Source: Aldehydirespirator sp965261105
GTDB taxonomy: Bacteria > Actinomycetota > Acidimicrobiia > Acidimicrobiales > Aldehydirespiratoraceae
Length of the DNA: 64,000 nt
Direction: 5' to 3'
NCBI GenBank assembly: GCA_965261105.1
Contig: CBDHCM010000006.1
Location: 3,720,001-3,784,000, forward strand
The translations under genes were made by a program, and so were the position numbers. The notes beneath the pieces were generated by a model. It saw nothing but the letters and a program-made list of their open reading frames with translations. It was not told the DNA's origin and searched no databases. This document shows, piece after piece, positions 9,080-17,457 of the stretch (the stretch's first letter is position 1; each line of letters begins with the position of its first letter).

Positions 9080-9897
9080 CGTGGGTCTCCATTCTGGGCG
9101 ATAGGGCTGGTCGGCCGCCGCGAAGAGCTCGCCGTGGCCATGGGCACGATTACGGGGCCCTCAGGGTCGTCGACGATCCGCACCGTCGCCCCGAAGTGGG
9201 TGGCGATGTTCTGCACGGTAAGCACCTCCGGGGGTGGGCCGGTCTCAACGACACGCCCTTGGGCGAGTATGGCGATGCGGTCGCCGTAGCGGGCCGCCAG
9301 GGTGAGATCGTGCAAGGTCGCGATCACGGTGAGCGAGCGCTCCCGCCGGAGGGCGTCCACCAGCTCGAGCACGTCCTGCTGATGGCCGAGGTCGAGGGCG
9401 GTGGTGGGCTCGTCCAGGAGCAACACATCGGCCTGCTGCGCCAGAGCCCGAGCCATCACGGCCCGCTGGCGCTCGCCGCCTGACAGCGACTGCACGGCTC
9501 GGTGGCCGAAGCTCCCGAGGTCGAGTCGGTCGAGGATGTCGGCCGCGATCTGGCGGTCGGTGGCGGTCTCAGCCGCGAACACGCCCCGGTGCGGGGTGCG
9601 CCCCAGCAAGACGTAGTCGGCCACCTGCATGCCGGGAGGGATCACCGGCGTCTGCGGGACGTAGGCGAGCTTGCGGGCCCGAGCCAACCGGCGCCGGTCA
9701 CTGAGGCCGTCGATGTCGATCTCCCCGGCGAAGGGCACCAAGCCGAGCAGCGCCCTCAGCAGCGTGGTCTTGCCCGCGCCGTTGGGGCCGATGATGTTGA
9801 CCCACTCCCCCGCCGACGCGTCCAAGTCGACACCGCGCAGCACGTGCGTGCCGTCGAGGGTCACGTCGAGCGCCCTCACGCTCACTGCAGGTGTCAC
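9076..9897 (-). CDS. btuD: Cobalamin ABC transporter ATP-binding protein
   Basis: 273-aa ABC ATPase with Walker A GPNGAGKTT (37-45), signature LSGGERQRA (139-147), Walker B VLLLDEPTTALD (159-170) and an H-loop in TLHDLTLA. It is of the FecE/BtuD iron-siderophore/B12 class. 4-bp overlaps join it to the btuC permease upstream and cobO downstream. The cobalamin riboswitch ahead of the operon argues for corrinoid rather than siderophore uptake. The C-terminus extends ~20 residues beyond the core with a Ser/Arg-rich tail. Confidence 0.9.
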   Translation of the reverse strand: MTPAVSVRALDVTLDGTHVLRGVDLDASAGEWVNIIGPNGAGKTTLLRALLGLVPFAGEIDIDGLSDRRRLARARKLAYVPQTPVIPPGMQVADYVLLGRTPHRGVFAAETATDRQIAADILDRLDLGSFGHRAVQSLSGGERQRAVMARALAQQADVLLLDEPTTALDLGHQQDVLELVDALRRERSLTVIATLHDLTLAARYGDRIAILAQGRVVETGPPPEVLTVQNIATHFGATVRIVDDPEGPVIVPMATASSSRRPTSPIAQNGDPR

Positions 9898-10970
9898 CAG
9901 ATCTCCCGGCGACTGGTTCGCAGCACGAGCACAAAGAAGGGCGCCCCCAAAAAGGCGGTCACTACACCGATCGGCAGCTCGGCCGGGGCCAGCGCGGTGC
10001 GGGCAGCCAGGTCGGCCAGCACCATGAACGCGCCCCCGAACAGCACCGACAGCGGCAGCACGGCCCGGTTGCTGGAACCGAACGCGAGCCGCACGGCGTG
10101 AGGCACGATGATGCCGACGAAGCCGATGAGCCCGCTCACCGACACCGCCGCGGCTGCGCCCAGCGAAGCGGCCAGCACCACGATCAACCGCACCCGGCGG
10201 GGCTCAAGCCCGAGCGCGGCGGCCTCCTCGTCGCCGACGGCGAGAACGTCGAGAGCCTTTCGGTAGCGCAGCACTACCGCGGTCGTCACCACGAAGTACG
10301 GCAGCATCAGCGCCGGCTCCGACCAGCCCGAGGTGGCGATGCGGCCCAGGATCCAGGCGAAGATCTGGCGGAAGGCGTCGCTGTTGGCCTGCAGCACATA
10401 GGTCTGGCAGGCGGTCAGGAAACTGGCTACCGCGATACCGGCCAGGATCAGCGACGCAGTCGAGCGGCCCCCGAGATGACCGGCCGCGTACGACACCGCC
10501 ACCGACACCAGGGCGCCCGCGAACGCGGCGAGGGGCACGGGATCGAGAGCACCGGCGCCGTCGCCAAGGTTGCTGGTGATAGCGATGGTGGCGCCGAGCC
10601 CGGCGCCGGCCGCGATCCCCAGCAGGTACGGGTCGGCCAGCGGGTTGCGGAACGCGCCCTGGTAAGCGGCCCCGCTCATCGACAGGGTGGCCCCCACAAG
10701 CAGTCCGAGCACCACCCGGGGCAGCCGGATCTGTTCCACGATGGCGGCGTGGGCGTCGCTCAGGCCGGAGTCGAGGGACAGCCCCGGCAACCCGTCGAGC
10801 AGCTGCAGCGCCACCCGGTGAGCGGCGATGTCGACCGGTCCGATGGTCAGACCGGCGATCACCGCGATAACGGCCACGGCCAGGCCTGCCGCCAGCGGTC
10901 CCGGCCGCAGACCCGACGCCTGCAAGGACGTTGTTACCCCGTCGGATGGCTGCGGATCGGTCAGGGCCAT
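9894..10970 (-). CDS. btuC: Cobalamin ABC transporter permease (FecCD family)
   Basis: 358-aa polytopic permease of the FecCD/BtuC family, with about ten predicted membrane segments. Family motifs include LPRVVLGLLVGATLSMSGAA, which leads into YQGAFRNPLADPYLLGIAAG, and GLIGFVGIIVPHAVRLAFG, the coupling region that contacts the ATPase. The start overlaps nothing upstream (15 bp from btuF); its stop overlaps the btuD start by 4 bp. Riboswitch control and the cobO partner indicate corrinoid import. Confidence 0.92.
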   Translation of the reverse strand: MALTDPQPSDGVTTSLQASGLRPGPLAAGLAVAVIAVIAGLTIGPVDIAAHRVALQLLDGLPGLSLDSGLSDAHAAIVEQIRLPRVVLGLLVGATLSMSGAAYQGAFRNPLADPYLLGIAAGAGLGATIAITSNLGDGAGALDPVPLAAFAGALVSVAVSYAAGHLGGRSTASLILAGIAVASFLTACQTYVLQANSDAFRQIFAWILGRIATSGWSEPALMLPYFVVTTAVVLRYRKALDVLAVGDEEAAALGLEPRRVRLIVVLAASLGAAAAVSVSGLIGFVGIIVPHAVRLAFGSSNRAVLPLSVLFGGAFMVLADLAARTALAPAELPIGVVTAFLGAPFFVLVLRTSRREIW

Positions 10971-10985
10971 GCGGTGCGCCGGGGT

Positions 10986-11882
10986 CTAGCTCGCTGCGCC
11001 GATGGAGACCAGCACACCGGAGATGGCCGCGATGAAGTCCACCAGGCGGGGACCCCAGCGCGACGCAATGTCGTCGTCGAGTTCGACGACCCGACCGGCC
11101 TGCACTGCGCTGATCTGGTCCCAGCCCGGTCGGGCCGCGACGGTCTGGGCGCTTTGGCCGCAGCACAGCGTGTCGGCGAGGAAGATCACGTCGGGGTCGG
11201 CGTCTACCAGGTATTCGTCGCTGAGCTGCGGGTAGCCCCAGGCGCTGCCGTCGGCGTCGGCGTCGGCGGGGTCGGCCACGTTGGTGAGACCGAACAGGCC
11301 GTAGACTTGGCCGATGAAGGTGCCGCCGGTGACGGTGTAGAGGGTGTTGTCGAGCTCGTGGTAGTAGCTGAGGCTCGACGCGTCGGGGGCGGCCGCAATC
11401 AGCTCGGCGATCTCGGCCCGCATGCTTGCCGCCAGCGCGGCGGCCTCGTCAGCTTGTCCGGTGACGGCGCCGAGTAGTTCGATCTGGACATAGACGTCGT
11501 CAAACGCGAACGGGGCGTCGTGGGCCCACACCTCGATCCCCAGCGCCTCGAGACTGGCCATCAGGTCGCCGTTGGTCTGCATCGCCACCAAGTCGGGTTC
11601 ATATGAGGCGATGGCCTCGATGTTGGGGTTCCAGCCGTCGAGGTCGGTGACCGGGGCCTCGGCCGGGTAGTACGAGAACTGGTCGACGGCCACCACCCGG
11701 TCGCCGGCGCCGATGGCGAAGAGCATCTCGGTGCCGGTCGGCGAGATCGACACGATCCGCTCTACTGCGAGCCGCCCGTCGTCCGGGGTGCCGCTGCACG
11801 CGGCCGTCATGAGGGCCAAGGCGAGCAGGGGCAGCAGGAGTTTGGCCCACAGGGTTGTTCGCCCGGTTACGGTGGTGGTCAT
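10986..11882 (-). CDS. btuF: Cobalamin ABC transporter substrate-binding lipoprotein
   Basis: 298-aa periplasmic-binding-protein-like lipoprotein. The N-terminal signal ends in the lipobox LMTAACS (lipidation Cys near residue 29). The mature part has the BtuF-type opening RIVSISPTGTEMLFAIGAG, VVAVDQFSYYPAEA, and a C-terminal lobe ending DIASRWGPRLVDFIAAI. The start is fixed by AGGGAG 7 bp before ATG 11882; a longer reading upstream would enter the riboswitch leader. It is the first gene of the operon and captures corrinoid outside the membrane for BtuCD. Confidence 0.9.
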   Translation of the reverse strand: MTTTVTGRTTLWAKLLLPLLALALMTAACSGTPDDGRLAVERIVSISPTGTEMLFAIGAGDRVVAVDQFSYYPAEAPVTDLDGWNPNIEAIASYEPDLVAMQTNGDLMASLEALGIEVWAHDAPFAFDDVYVQIELLGAVTGQADEAAALAASMRAEIAELIAAAPDASSLSYYHELDNTLYTVTGGTFIGQVYGLFGLTNVADPADADADGSAWGYPQLSDEYLVDADPDVIFLADTLCCGQSAQTVAARPGWDQISAVQAGRVVELDDDIASRWGPRLVDFIAAISGVLVSIGAAS

Positions 11883-11969
11883 CTGGTTCTCCCTTCTGCT
11901 CGAGTTCGGGGCCGAGCAGTGGGAGTGCCACCGCACGAGCCTTCCCTAACCTCGAGGGTCGGATCGTCG

Positions 11970-12087
11970 AGCCGGCAGGCAGGCGATCGGACTCGTCTCG
12001 GTGGCCGGAGCCGTCGAGCATCACCGCTGCGGGACAGTGCCGGGCTCTCACCGGCTTCTCTGCCTGTCGGCGCGTGGGAGCATAGCC
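11970..12087 (-). promoter_or_regulatory. Cobalamin (AdoCbl) riboswitch
   Basis: Reading the minus strand, the leader of btuF contains GAAGCCGGTGAGAGCCCGGC, then ACTGTCCCGCAGCGGTGA, and ends with a B12 box GAGTCCGATCGCCTGCC (11978-11994). The order and spacing match the cobalamin riboswitch core. It lies about 90 nt ahead of the btuF start, so corrinoid would shut off btuF-btuC-btuD-cobO. The exact 5' limit is approximate. Confidence 0.88.
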
Positions 12088-12199
12088 GTCCGCGCCGACC
12101 GGGTGCGGAGGGCTGGAGGCTGCGGTGATCACCGCGGGCGCCCGGCTGCAGCCGCGGCGCCGCGGTCCGGGGCCGCTCAGCCCGATGACTGGCTAGCGG

Positions 12200-13912
12200 T
12201 CAGCGACAGACCGGTTCGTAGCGCAGGCCCCGGTCGGCCAGCCGCTCGAGGGCCATGTCCAGGCCCTGCACCGTTCGTGAGCGGTCGCCGCCACCGTCGT
12301 GCAGCAGGATGACCAGCCCGGTGCTGGCCCACCGCACGATGTGGTCCGCGATATCTGCTGCCGGGGGGCGCAGCCAGTCCTTTGGGCTGGCGTCCCACGT
12401 CATCACCGCCAATCCGTGGGCAGAGGCCCACTCCCTGGTGAAGGCGCCGACCGATCCGTACGGTGGCCGCAGGCACGGCGTGGCGAGATCCGCCAGGATT
12501 GTCTGGGTCCGGCCGACCGTCTCGTCGAAGGCCGCCCGAGACAGTCCTGCAAGGTCCTCATGGTTCCAGGTGTGGTTGGCGATGGTATGACCCTCCGCTG
12601 CGATGCGCTGGATGATGTCCGGATAGGCCTGGGCCAGCGAGCCGACGACGAAGAACGTGGCCCGGGCGTCGTAGCGGGCCAGCACGTCGAGCACCTGCGG
12701 CGTGTAGACGGGGTGCGGGCCGTCATCGAAGGTCAGATACACGACCGCGCCATCGTCGTCGGGCGTGACCGGCCCAGGCGGCCGAACGATCGGCGTCGTG
12801 GTCGTGGGCGCGGTGCTGGCCTCGACCATCGGGAGCACCTCTACAGTCAGCTCGTAGTCGACCTGCCCGGCGTGCGAGGAGACCACGGTCACCCTCCACG
12901 GACCGGAGGCTGGAAGCTCCGCCGTCACCAGCTGGGACCGCTGCGCGGCCGAGGTCACCACAAGATCGGCGCGGCGGACATCGAGCCACACGCCGAGGGG
13001 AGCGACGAGGGTGGCGGTGAACGGCTGACCCTCCGATGCCTGCACCGTGTAGGTCTGCCGCTCACGGAAATCGATGGACCCGGACTGGGTGGCGCTCACC
13101 GCTCCCGGATCGAACCCGATGTCCAGTTCGGGAGGCTCGGGGCCGGGCAGCGGCAGAGCCTCGATGGGCTGGGTGCTGATCACCGTGACCCGCGGCGCCG
13201 CGGCTGACACGTCGATCGCCAGCATGGTGTGGGTGGAGATGATCGTGAAGGGCTCGTCCGGCGCCCGGTCGAACAGAGACACCTCGATCAGCCCGTCCTT
13301 CACCGAGAAGGCGTCTATGACCACTCGGTCGCCCACCCATACGGGCCGGCGGGCCACTGCCGTGCCCTCGTCGTTGATCACTGGCACGACGAAATGAAAG
13401 ATGCCGGTCCCCGCCGCGCGCTCGACGATGTGGGCAACAACGTCCTCGTCTCCGTCTGCGTCTAGGTCGCCTTGGGCAACCCGGTTCTGCAGCGTGAAGA
13501 CGTTGTCCGAGGCGCCGCCGTATGACACGGTGGCCCGGCCTCCCTCAAGCCGCACGGCATCGCCGTCGATCTGAACGGTCAGGTTCTCCAGGTCCTCCCA
13601 GTTGATTCCCTCAGGCTCCGCGGGGGCCTCGTCTGGAGAGCTCTCGCTCGGCAGAGAAACCGTCGTGGACGGCGCCTCCGGCCGGGTTGAAGTCGTCGGC
13701 GGCGACGTCGTCGAGGTAGTGGAGGTAGTGGAGGTAGTGGAGGTAGTGGAGGTGGAACGGGCCGCGGTCGGAGCGACCGTCTCAGTCGTTGTCGTCGTCA
13801 CCAAGGCTGACAACGGTGGATCAGGCCGCGACGAACGCCCCCCGCTGCACCCGGCGACGAACACGGCAAGCCCGACGACGATCGCGAGCGCTTTGGCCGG
13901 CAGCCGCGACAC
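12200..13912 (-). CDS. Lipoprotein polysaccharide deacetylase (NodB domain)
   Basis: 570-aa exported protein. A signal peptide ends in lipobox VFVAGCSGG (Cys about 22), followed by a Ser/Thr linker with a TST repeat encoded by tandem 9-mers near 13,706-13,750. A central beta-rich region of unknown fold spans residues 110-370. The C-terminal NodB homology domain (about 390-565) has all motifs: YLTFDDGPHP (catalytic Asp and metal Asp), HTWNHEDL (metal His), RPPYG, WDASPKDW and LVILLHDGGG. It likely removes N-acetyl groups from peptidoglycan or another cell-surface glycan. It is monocistronic; regulation is not visible. Confidence 0.9.
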   Translation of the reverse strand: MSRLPAKALAIVVGLAVFVAGCSGGRSSRPDPPLSALVTTTTTETVAPTAARSTSTTSTTSTTSTTSTTSPPTTSTRPEAPSTTVSLPSESSPDEAPAEPEGINWEDLENLTVQIDGDAVRLEGGRATVSYGGASDNVFTLQNRVAQGDLDADGDEDVVAHIVERAAGTGIFHFVVPVINDEGTAVARRPVWVGDRVVIDAFSVKDGLIEVSLFDRAPDEPFTIISTHTMLAIDVSAAAPRVTVISTQPIEALPLPGPEPPELDIGFDPGAVSATQSGSIDFRERQTYTVQASEGQPFTATLVAPLGVWLDVRRADLVVTSAAQRSQLVTAELPASGPWRVTVVSSHAGQVDYELTVEVLPMVEASTAPTTTTPIVRPPGPVTPDDDGAVVYLTFDDGPHPVYTPQVLDVLARYDARATFFVVGSLAQAYPDIIQRIAAEGHTIANHTWNHEDLAGLSRAAFDETVGRTQTILADLATPCLRPPYGSVGAFTREWASAHGLAVMTWDASPKDWLRPPAADIADHIVRWASTGLVILLHDGGGDRSRTVQGLDMALERLADRGLRYEPVCR

Positions 13913-13970
13913 TACGGCGCCTGCCTTCGGCGCGATCGGCGGTCACCGTCCACGTACCGTTCCCTACCCT

Positions 13971-14636
13971 CTAGTCCGGGTCGGGCGCAATGCGCTGCAG
14001 GACTCGCAGAGAGCCGACCGCGGCCTGCTCCCGGAAGCATCCGTCTGCCAGAGCGCGGCACCACATCTCGTACGGCGGGCGCCCGCCGTCGGCGGGATTC
14101 TCGAACACGTCGTGGATGGCCAGCAGACCGCCCGGCGCCACGCGGGGCGACCAGCCCTCGTAGTCGCGGCGGGCGGGCTCGGCACCATGGCCGCCGTCGA
14201 TGAACACCAGGGCCAGCGGCGTGGCCCACAGCGAAGCCACGGCCGGCGAGTCGCCCACCACGGCCACGATCGTCTCCTCCAAGCCGGCGTCGCCGATCGT
14301 GCGGCGGAAGAACGGCAGCGTGTCGATCACGCCCAGTTCGGCGTCCACCACTTCCGGGTCGTGATGGTCCCAGCCGGGCTGGTTCTCCTCTGAGCCGCGG
14401 TGGTGGTCCACGCAGAACAGCACCCGCCCGGTCGCCTCAGCGGCGGCGCCCAGGTAGACCGCCGACTTGCCGCAGTAGCTGCCCACCTCAAGCAGCGGCC
14501 CGTTCACATCGAGCGACGCGGCCGCCTCGTAGAGGGCCACACCCTCCTCGGCGGGCATGAAGCCCCGGGCCGCCTCAGCGGCGCGGCGGAGCCGCTCTTC
14601 CATCATCGCTGATCGCGGAAACGCAGGATCGGGCAC
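13971..14636 (-). CDS. Class I SAM-dependent methyltransferase (Methyltransf_24 type)
   Basis: 221-aa protein with a SAM-binding core. LLEVGSYCGKSAVYLGAAA is the glycine-rich motif I, VLFCVDHHRGSEENQPGW the acidic loop, LALVFIDGGHG motif II, and PGGLLAIHDVFENP motif III. The architecture is the Methyltransf_24 / cephalosporin-hydroxylase-like type found in sugar and surface-glycan gene sets. A related gene lies at 23,570-24,319. It sits 24 bp downstream of a GtrA-like gene on the same strand, which fits a cell-surface glycan role (inference). Substrate unknown. Confidence 0.8.
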   Translation of the reverse strand: MPDPAFPRSAMMEERLRRAAEAARGFMPAEEGVALYEAAASLDVNGPLLEVGSYCGKSAVYLGAAAEATGRVLFCVDHHRGSEENQPGWDHHDPEVVDAELGVIDTLPFFRRTIGDAGLEETIVAVVGDSPAVASLWATPLALVFIDGGHGAEPARRDYEGWSPRVAPGGLLAIHDVFENPADGGRPPYEMWCRALADGCFREQAAVGSLRVLQRIAPDPD

Positions 14637-14660
14637 ACCGTCAGCAGTGTCGGCATCGGC

Positions 14661-15086
14661 TCAGCCTTTCGCAGGGCGAGGCCACATCACCTGATCGAGG
14701 AACCGGTACTTGGCCACCCAGACCGTCCCGTAGGCGGCGAGGTTTCCCATCACCACGAACAAGGTCTCAGAGGTGAACTCCTCGACCGCACGCACCGTCA
14801 GCGACGAGAGGGCCAGTCCGATCAGCGCCATGATCCAGAACGTGAGCACCTCGCCGCCCAGCCGGTGGGGCCCTCTGCGCTGCCATACCCAGGCCCGGCT
14901 CAGCAGGTACGCGGGCACGGTGCCGACCATCCAAGCCACCGCATTCGCGCTGATTGCCGGCCAGCCCAGCGCCCCGTGGCAGACCGCCAGCACGCCGACC
15001 CCGACGGTGACATTGATTGCCGACACGCCGCAATAGCGCAGCGCCTTCAGTCCGTGCTCGGCTCTCAGCTTCTGCAGGGTGGACAT
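14661..15086 (-). CDS. GtrA-like membrane protein
   Basis: 141-aa protein with four predicted membrane helices, matching the GtrA/DPMS family that helps move polyprenyl-linked sugars across the membrane. Recognisable features are LRYCGVSAINVTVGVGVL at the start of helix 1, ISANAVAWMVGTVPAYLLSR in helix 2-3, and AKYRFLDQVMW at the C-terminus. The start MSTLQKLRAEHG is preferred because it places a short basic region before helix 1; an upstream in-frame ATG at 15173 would add 29 residues of Ala/Arg-rich sequence. It probably works with the methyltransferase downstream. Confidence 0.8.
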   Translation of the reverse strand: MSTLQKLRAEHGLKALRYCGVSAINVTVGVGVLAVCHGALGWPAISANAVAWMVGTVPAYLLSRAWVWQRRGPHRLGGEVLTFWIMALIGLALSSLTVRAVEEFTSETLFVVMGNLAAYGTVWVAKYRFLDQVMWPRPAKG

Positions 15087-15172
15087 CGGCGAAGCGGTCA
15101 CGCCCGCTGAGGCTATTGCGGGCAAACCCCGGGCGGCGCCCGCAGGCGCCCGCCGCGGGGCATCATGGGTCA

Positions 15173-16015
15173 ATGCAGACCGCGCTCGACAACGTGGTGG
15201 CCCTGCTCGACTTGGAGGCCATCGAGGTCAACATCTTCCGGGGCCGCTCGCCCGACGACGATCGCCAGCGCATCTTCGGAGGCCAGGTGGCCGGCCAGGC
15301 GCTGGTGGCCGCGGCCCGCACGGTGGAGCGAGGCTCGGTGCACTCCATGCACGCCTACTTCCTGCGGGCCGGCGACGCCAAGGCACCGGTGCTGTACGAC
15401 GTGGACCGCATCAGAGACGGGCGGTCGTTCACGACCCGTCGCGTGGTCGCCATCCAGCACGGCCGGGCCATCTTCCAACTCGCGGCGTCGTTCCACGTCG
15501 CCGAGGACGGCTTCGAGCATCTCGAGCCGATGCCCGAGGTGCCCGATCCCGAGACCCTGCTGCCGCGAACTCAAAGAATGCAGTCCCAGCATCCGGACCG
15601 GGCCCGGCCCGACCGCGTGCAGGCTCTGGACATCCGGTACGTGACCACCAGCCCGCTCGACCGCACCGGCCCGCTGCCGCCCACCCAGCTCGTCTGGATG
15701 CGGGCCAACGGCACCCTCGGCGACGACCCCGTGCTGCACGCCTGCCTGCTCACCTACGCCAGCGACCTGACTCTGCTCGACACCACGCTGGCACCCCACG
15801 GCACGAGCGCCGCCGACCCGAGCATCATGCTGGCCAGCCTCGACCACGCCATGTGGTTCCACGGGCCGTTCCGGGCCGACGAGTGGCTGCTCTACGACCA
15901 GCACACCCCCGCCGCCGGCGGCGCCCGGGGCCTGGCCACCGGCCGGGTGTTCACCCACGACGGACGGCTGGTGGTGTCGGTGGTCCAGGAGGGCCTGATC
16001 CGGCCGCTCAGATAG
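15173..16015 (+). CDS. tesB: Acyl-CoA thioesterase II
   Basis: 280-aa double-hotdog thioesterase that hydrolyses acyl-CoA to fatty acid and CoA. TesB hallmarks are QRIFGGQVAGQALVAAARTV, SMHAYFLRAGD, DRIRDGRSFTTRRV in the first hotdog, and SLDHAMWFHGPFRADEWLLY, GLATGRVFTHDGRLVVSVVQ and EGLIR in the second. The conserved Asp of SLDHAMW is present. ATG 15173 gives the standard N-terminus; an out-of-frame ATG lies 8 bp earlier. It is divergent from GtrA and convergent with the DUF559 gene. Confidence 0.93.
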   Translation: MQTALDNVVALLDLEAIEVNIFRGRSPDDDRQRIFGGQVAGQALVAAARTVERGSVHSMHAYFLRAGDAKAPVLYDVDRIRDGRSFTTRRVVAIQHGRAIFQLAASFHVAEDGFEHLEPMPEVPDPETLLPRTQRMQSQHPDRARPDRVQALDIRYVTTSPLDRTGPLPPTQLVWMRANGTLGDDPVLHACLLTYASDLTLLDTTLAPHGTSAADPSIMLASLDHAMWFHGPFRADEWLLYDQHTPAAGGARGLATGRVFTHDGRLVVSVVQEGLIRPLR

Positions 16016-16027
16016 TGACCACACGAA

Positions 16028-16070
16028 CTTCAATGGGTTAGCCACATGTGAGGTGGTTAACTGCTTGATG
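16028..16070. repeat. Imperfect hairpin element, copy 1
   Basis: An ~18-bp imperfect inverted repeat with a 7-nt loop. The inner arms are GTTAGCCAC and GTGGTTAAC, and the outer arms CTTCAA and TTGATG. A second copy of the same design lies at 28,419-28,461. It sits between convergent tesB and the DUF559 gene and supplies the latter's TAA stop. It is probably a bidirectional terminator or a small mobile hairpin. Confidence 0.6.
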
Positions 16071-16971
16071 TTCGGCGCGGTACGGCGCGAACACCACCGT
16101 CCAGTGCCCGAGCGACGGTCGTGCACAGGGCTCTCGGCCGACTCGCGTAGTCGTCCCAAGTAAAGTTGAGGACGTCCCAGCCGGCGAGCGTGATTTCGTT
16201 GCGGCGCCGTCGGTCATCCACGAACGACTCCCGGTTGTCGTGCCAGCGAGCGCTGTCCAGTTCGATCGCCACCCGGTGGGCGGGGTAAGCAAGATCGACC
16301 TGGGCGACGAAGGCCCCGCGGACGTCGTGCACGCGGTACTCGAGGGCGGGATAGTCGAGGCCCACATCGGTGAGCAGCTCGGCCACCATTCGGCTCCATT
16401 CGCTGAGCGGCACGGGCTCGTCGCCGAAGCGCTCCTCCAGGGACGCCTTGAGGGCGGCGCATCCCGGCCGCCCACGGCGTGCGTGGGAGGCGAGCACGAC
16501 CCAGAGATCCGACAGCCGGAGCTGCCCGCTCCTTAGCACGGCGTCGATGGTGCGATCTAGCCGCTTGCGGTTCACGACCGCGGCCACGTCGAGGACCGTG
16601 CGAGCCAGCCCAGTGACGGGAATACCGTCTCTCACGACGGGCTTGGCCAAGTCGAGCTGCGTGGACTGGTGGAAGCGCACCCCCTTGGCCGCCCGGTTCC
16701 CGCCAGGAGCAACCGACAGCTCAACGATGTGGAGCCTGTACCCGTCGATGCGGTGCAGCGCCGCGGCCGACCGGTGGCTGGCGAGTCCCCCGTAAGCCAT
16801 CCAGGCGGCGAGCAGCCTCGACAGCCCAGACCACGGCACGGCGGCATGCCGGTAAACGCTGCGCGCCTCCCGCACCCAGCGCCCCGACGCCACGCGGTGT
16901 TCGATCTGGCGCGCCGTCAGTCCAGCGTCCAGAGCTTGGGCGCGAGAGATGAGCCCATGCTGCTGCCTCAT
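16057..16971 (-). CDS. AbiEi-type N-terminal domain plus DUF559 endonuclease-like protein
   Basis: 304-aa protein. The N-terminus (GLISRAQALDAGLTARQIEH, then RVASGRWVREARSVYRH) is the winged-helix 'AbiEi antitoxin N-terminal' type. The C-terminus is a DUF559/PD-(D/E)xK very-short-patch-repair-like nuclease domain with VDLAYPAHRVAIELDSARWH. It belongs to a large actinobacterial family of unknown role. Start choice: TATAAT on the minus strand at 17,027-17,032 looks like a -10 box, so the ATG at 16971 with AAGG before it is preferred; an ATG at 17028 is the alternative. The 5' region is markedly AT-rich against the surrounding sequence. Confidence 0.75.
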   Translation of the reverse strand: MRQQHGLISRAQALDAGLTARQIEHRVASGRWVREARSVYRHAAVPWSGLSRLLAAWMAYGGLASHRSAAALHRIDGYRLHIVELSVAPGGNRAAKGVRFHQSTQLDLAKPVVRDGIPVTGLARTVLDVAAVVNRKRLDRTIDAVLRSGQLRLSDLWVVLASHARRGRPGCAALKASLEERFGDEPVPLSEWSRMVAELLTDVGLDYPALEYRVHDVRGAFVAQVDLAYPAHRVAIELDSARWHDNRESFVDDRRRRNEITLAGWDVLNFTWDDYASRPRALCTTVARALDGGVRAVPRRTSSS

Positions 16972-17107
16972 TAGCCTTAGGATTGAGACTTCTCTCACTA
17001 GCGCATCCGAATCAGCTAGAAATATCATTATATAAGCTAATATATGATGATCTTTATTAAGAGCGAGCGCGGATAGGTGGTGAGCGTCTCGCAGTGAGGG
17101 GTTGCGT

Positions 17108-17208
17108 TTCCCGCTCTTGTTCGCTGCGCTCACGGGCCGCTCGGGCCACGGCCCCGCTCAACGCCCACGGATTTCGCACGTGAATCGCGGCCTATCCGCT
17201 CGGCCTCT
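17108..17208 (+). repeat. ~102-bp dispersed repeat with conserved ends, copy R1
   Basis: Conserved 5' block beginning TTCCCGCTCTTGTTCGCTGC and ending GGCCCCGCTC (about 50 bp), then a variable 27-bp core, then a conserved 3' block GGCCTATCCGCTCGGCCTCT. Two more copies in the same orientation lie at 21,622 and 24,379 with nearly equal total length. It is intergenic, upstream of the DUF559 gene. Confidence 0.75.
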
Positions 17209-17351
17209 AAACTCGTCTGTCTTGCCTGGTGGCAGCTGCGTGTCGCCCCAGGCCGCCGACCGGCGGGTGGCATCGGGTTTGGGACAACCGTCGCACGCGG
17301 CCGCGCCTCGGCCTAGTCTCTGTCGGCGTGAGCCGAGCGACCGGCTGAGGG

Positions 17352-17457
17352 GTGTGGGCGGGCAACAGCTCCAAGACAGGCCATGAACCGAGACCCTCAG
17401 CCACTCCCAAACGGAGTCGGCGCATGTGAGCGGGCAACAGCTCCAAAGCAGGCCATG
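17352..17457 (+). repeat. Direct repeat duplicating a start-codon context
   Basis: The segment GCGGGCAACAGCTCCAAGAC with following AGGCCATGA occurs near 17,355 and again, with AAGC for AGAC, near 17,429. Both copies end in an ATG that is in frame with the downstream dehydrogenase. The two are 72 bp apart. The second ATG (17455) opens directly into a signal peptide and is taken as the gene start. Confidence 0.55.
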
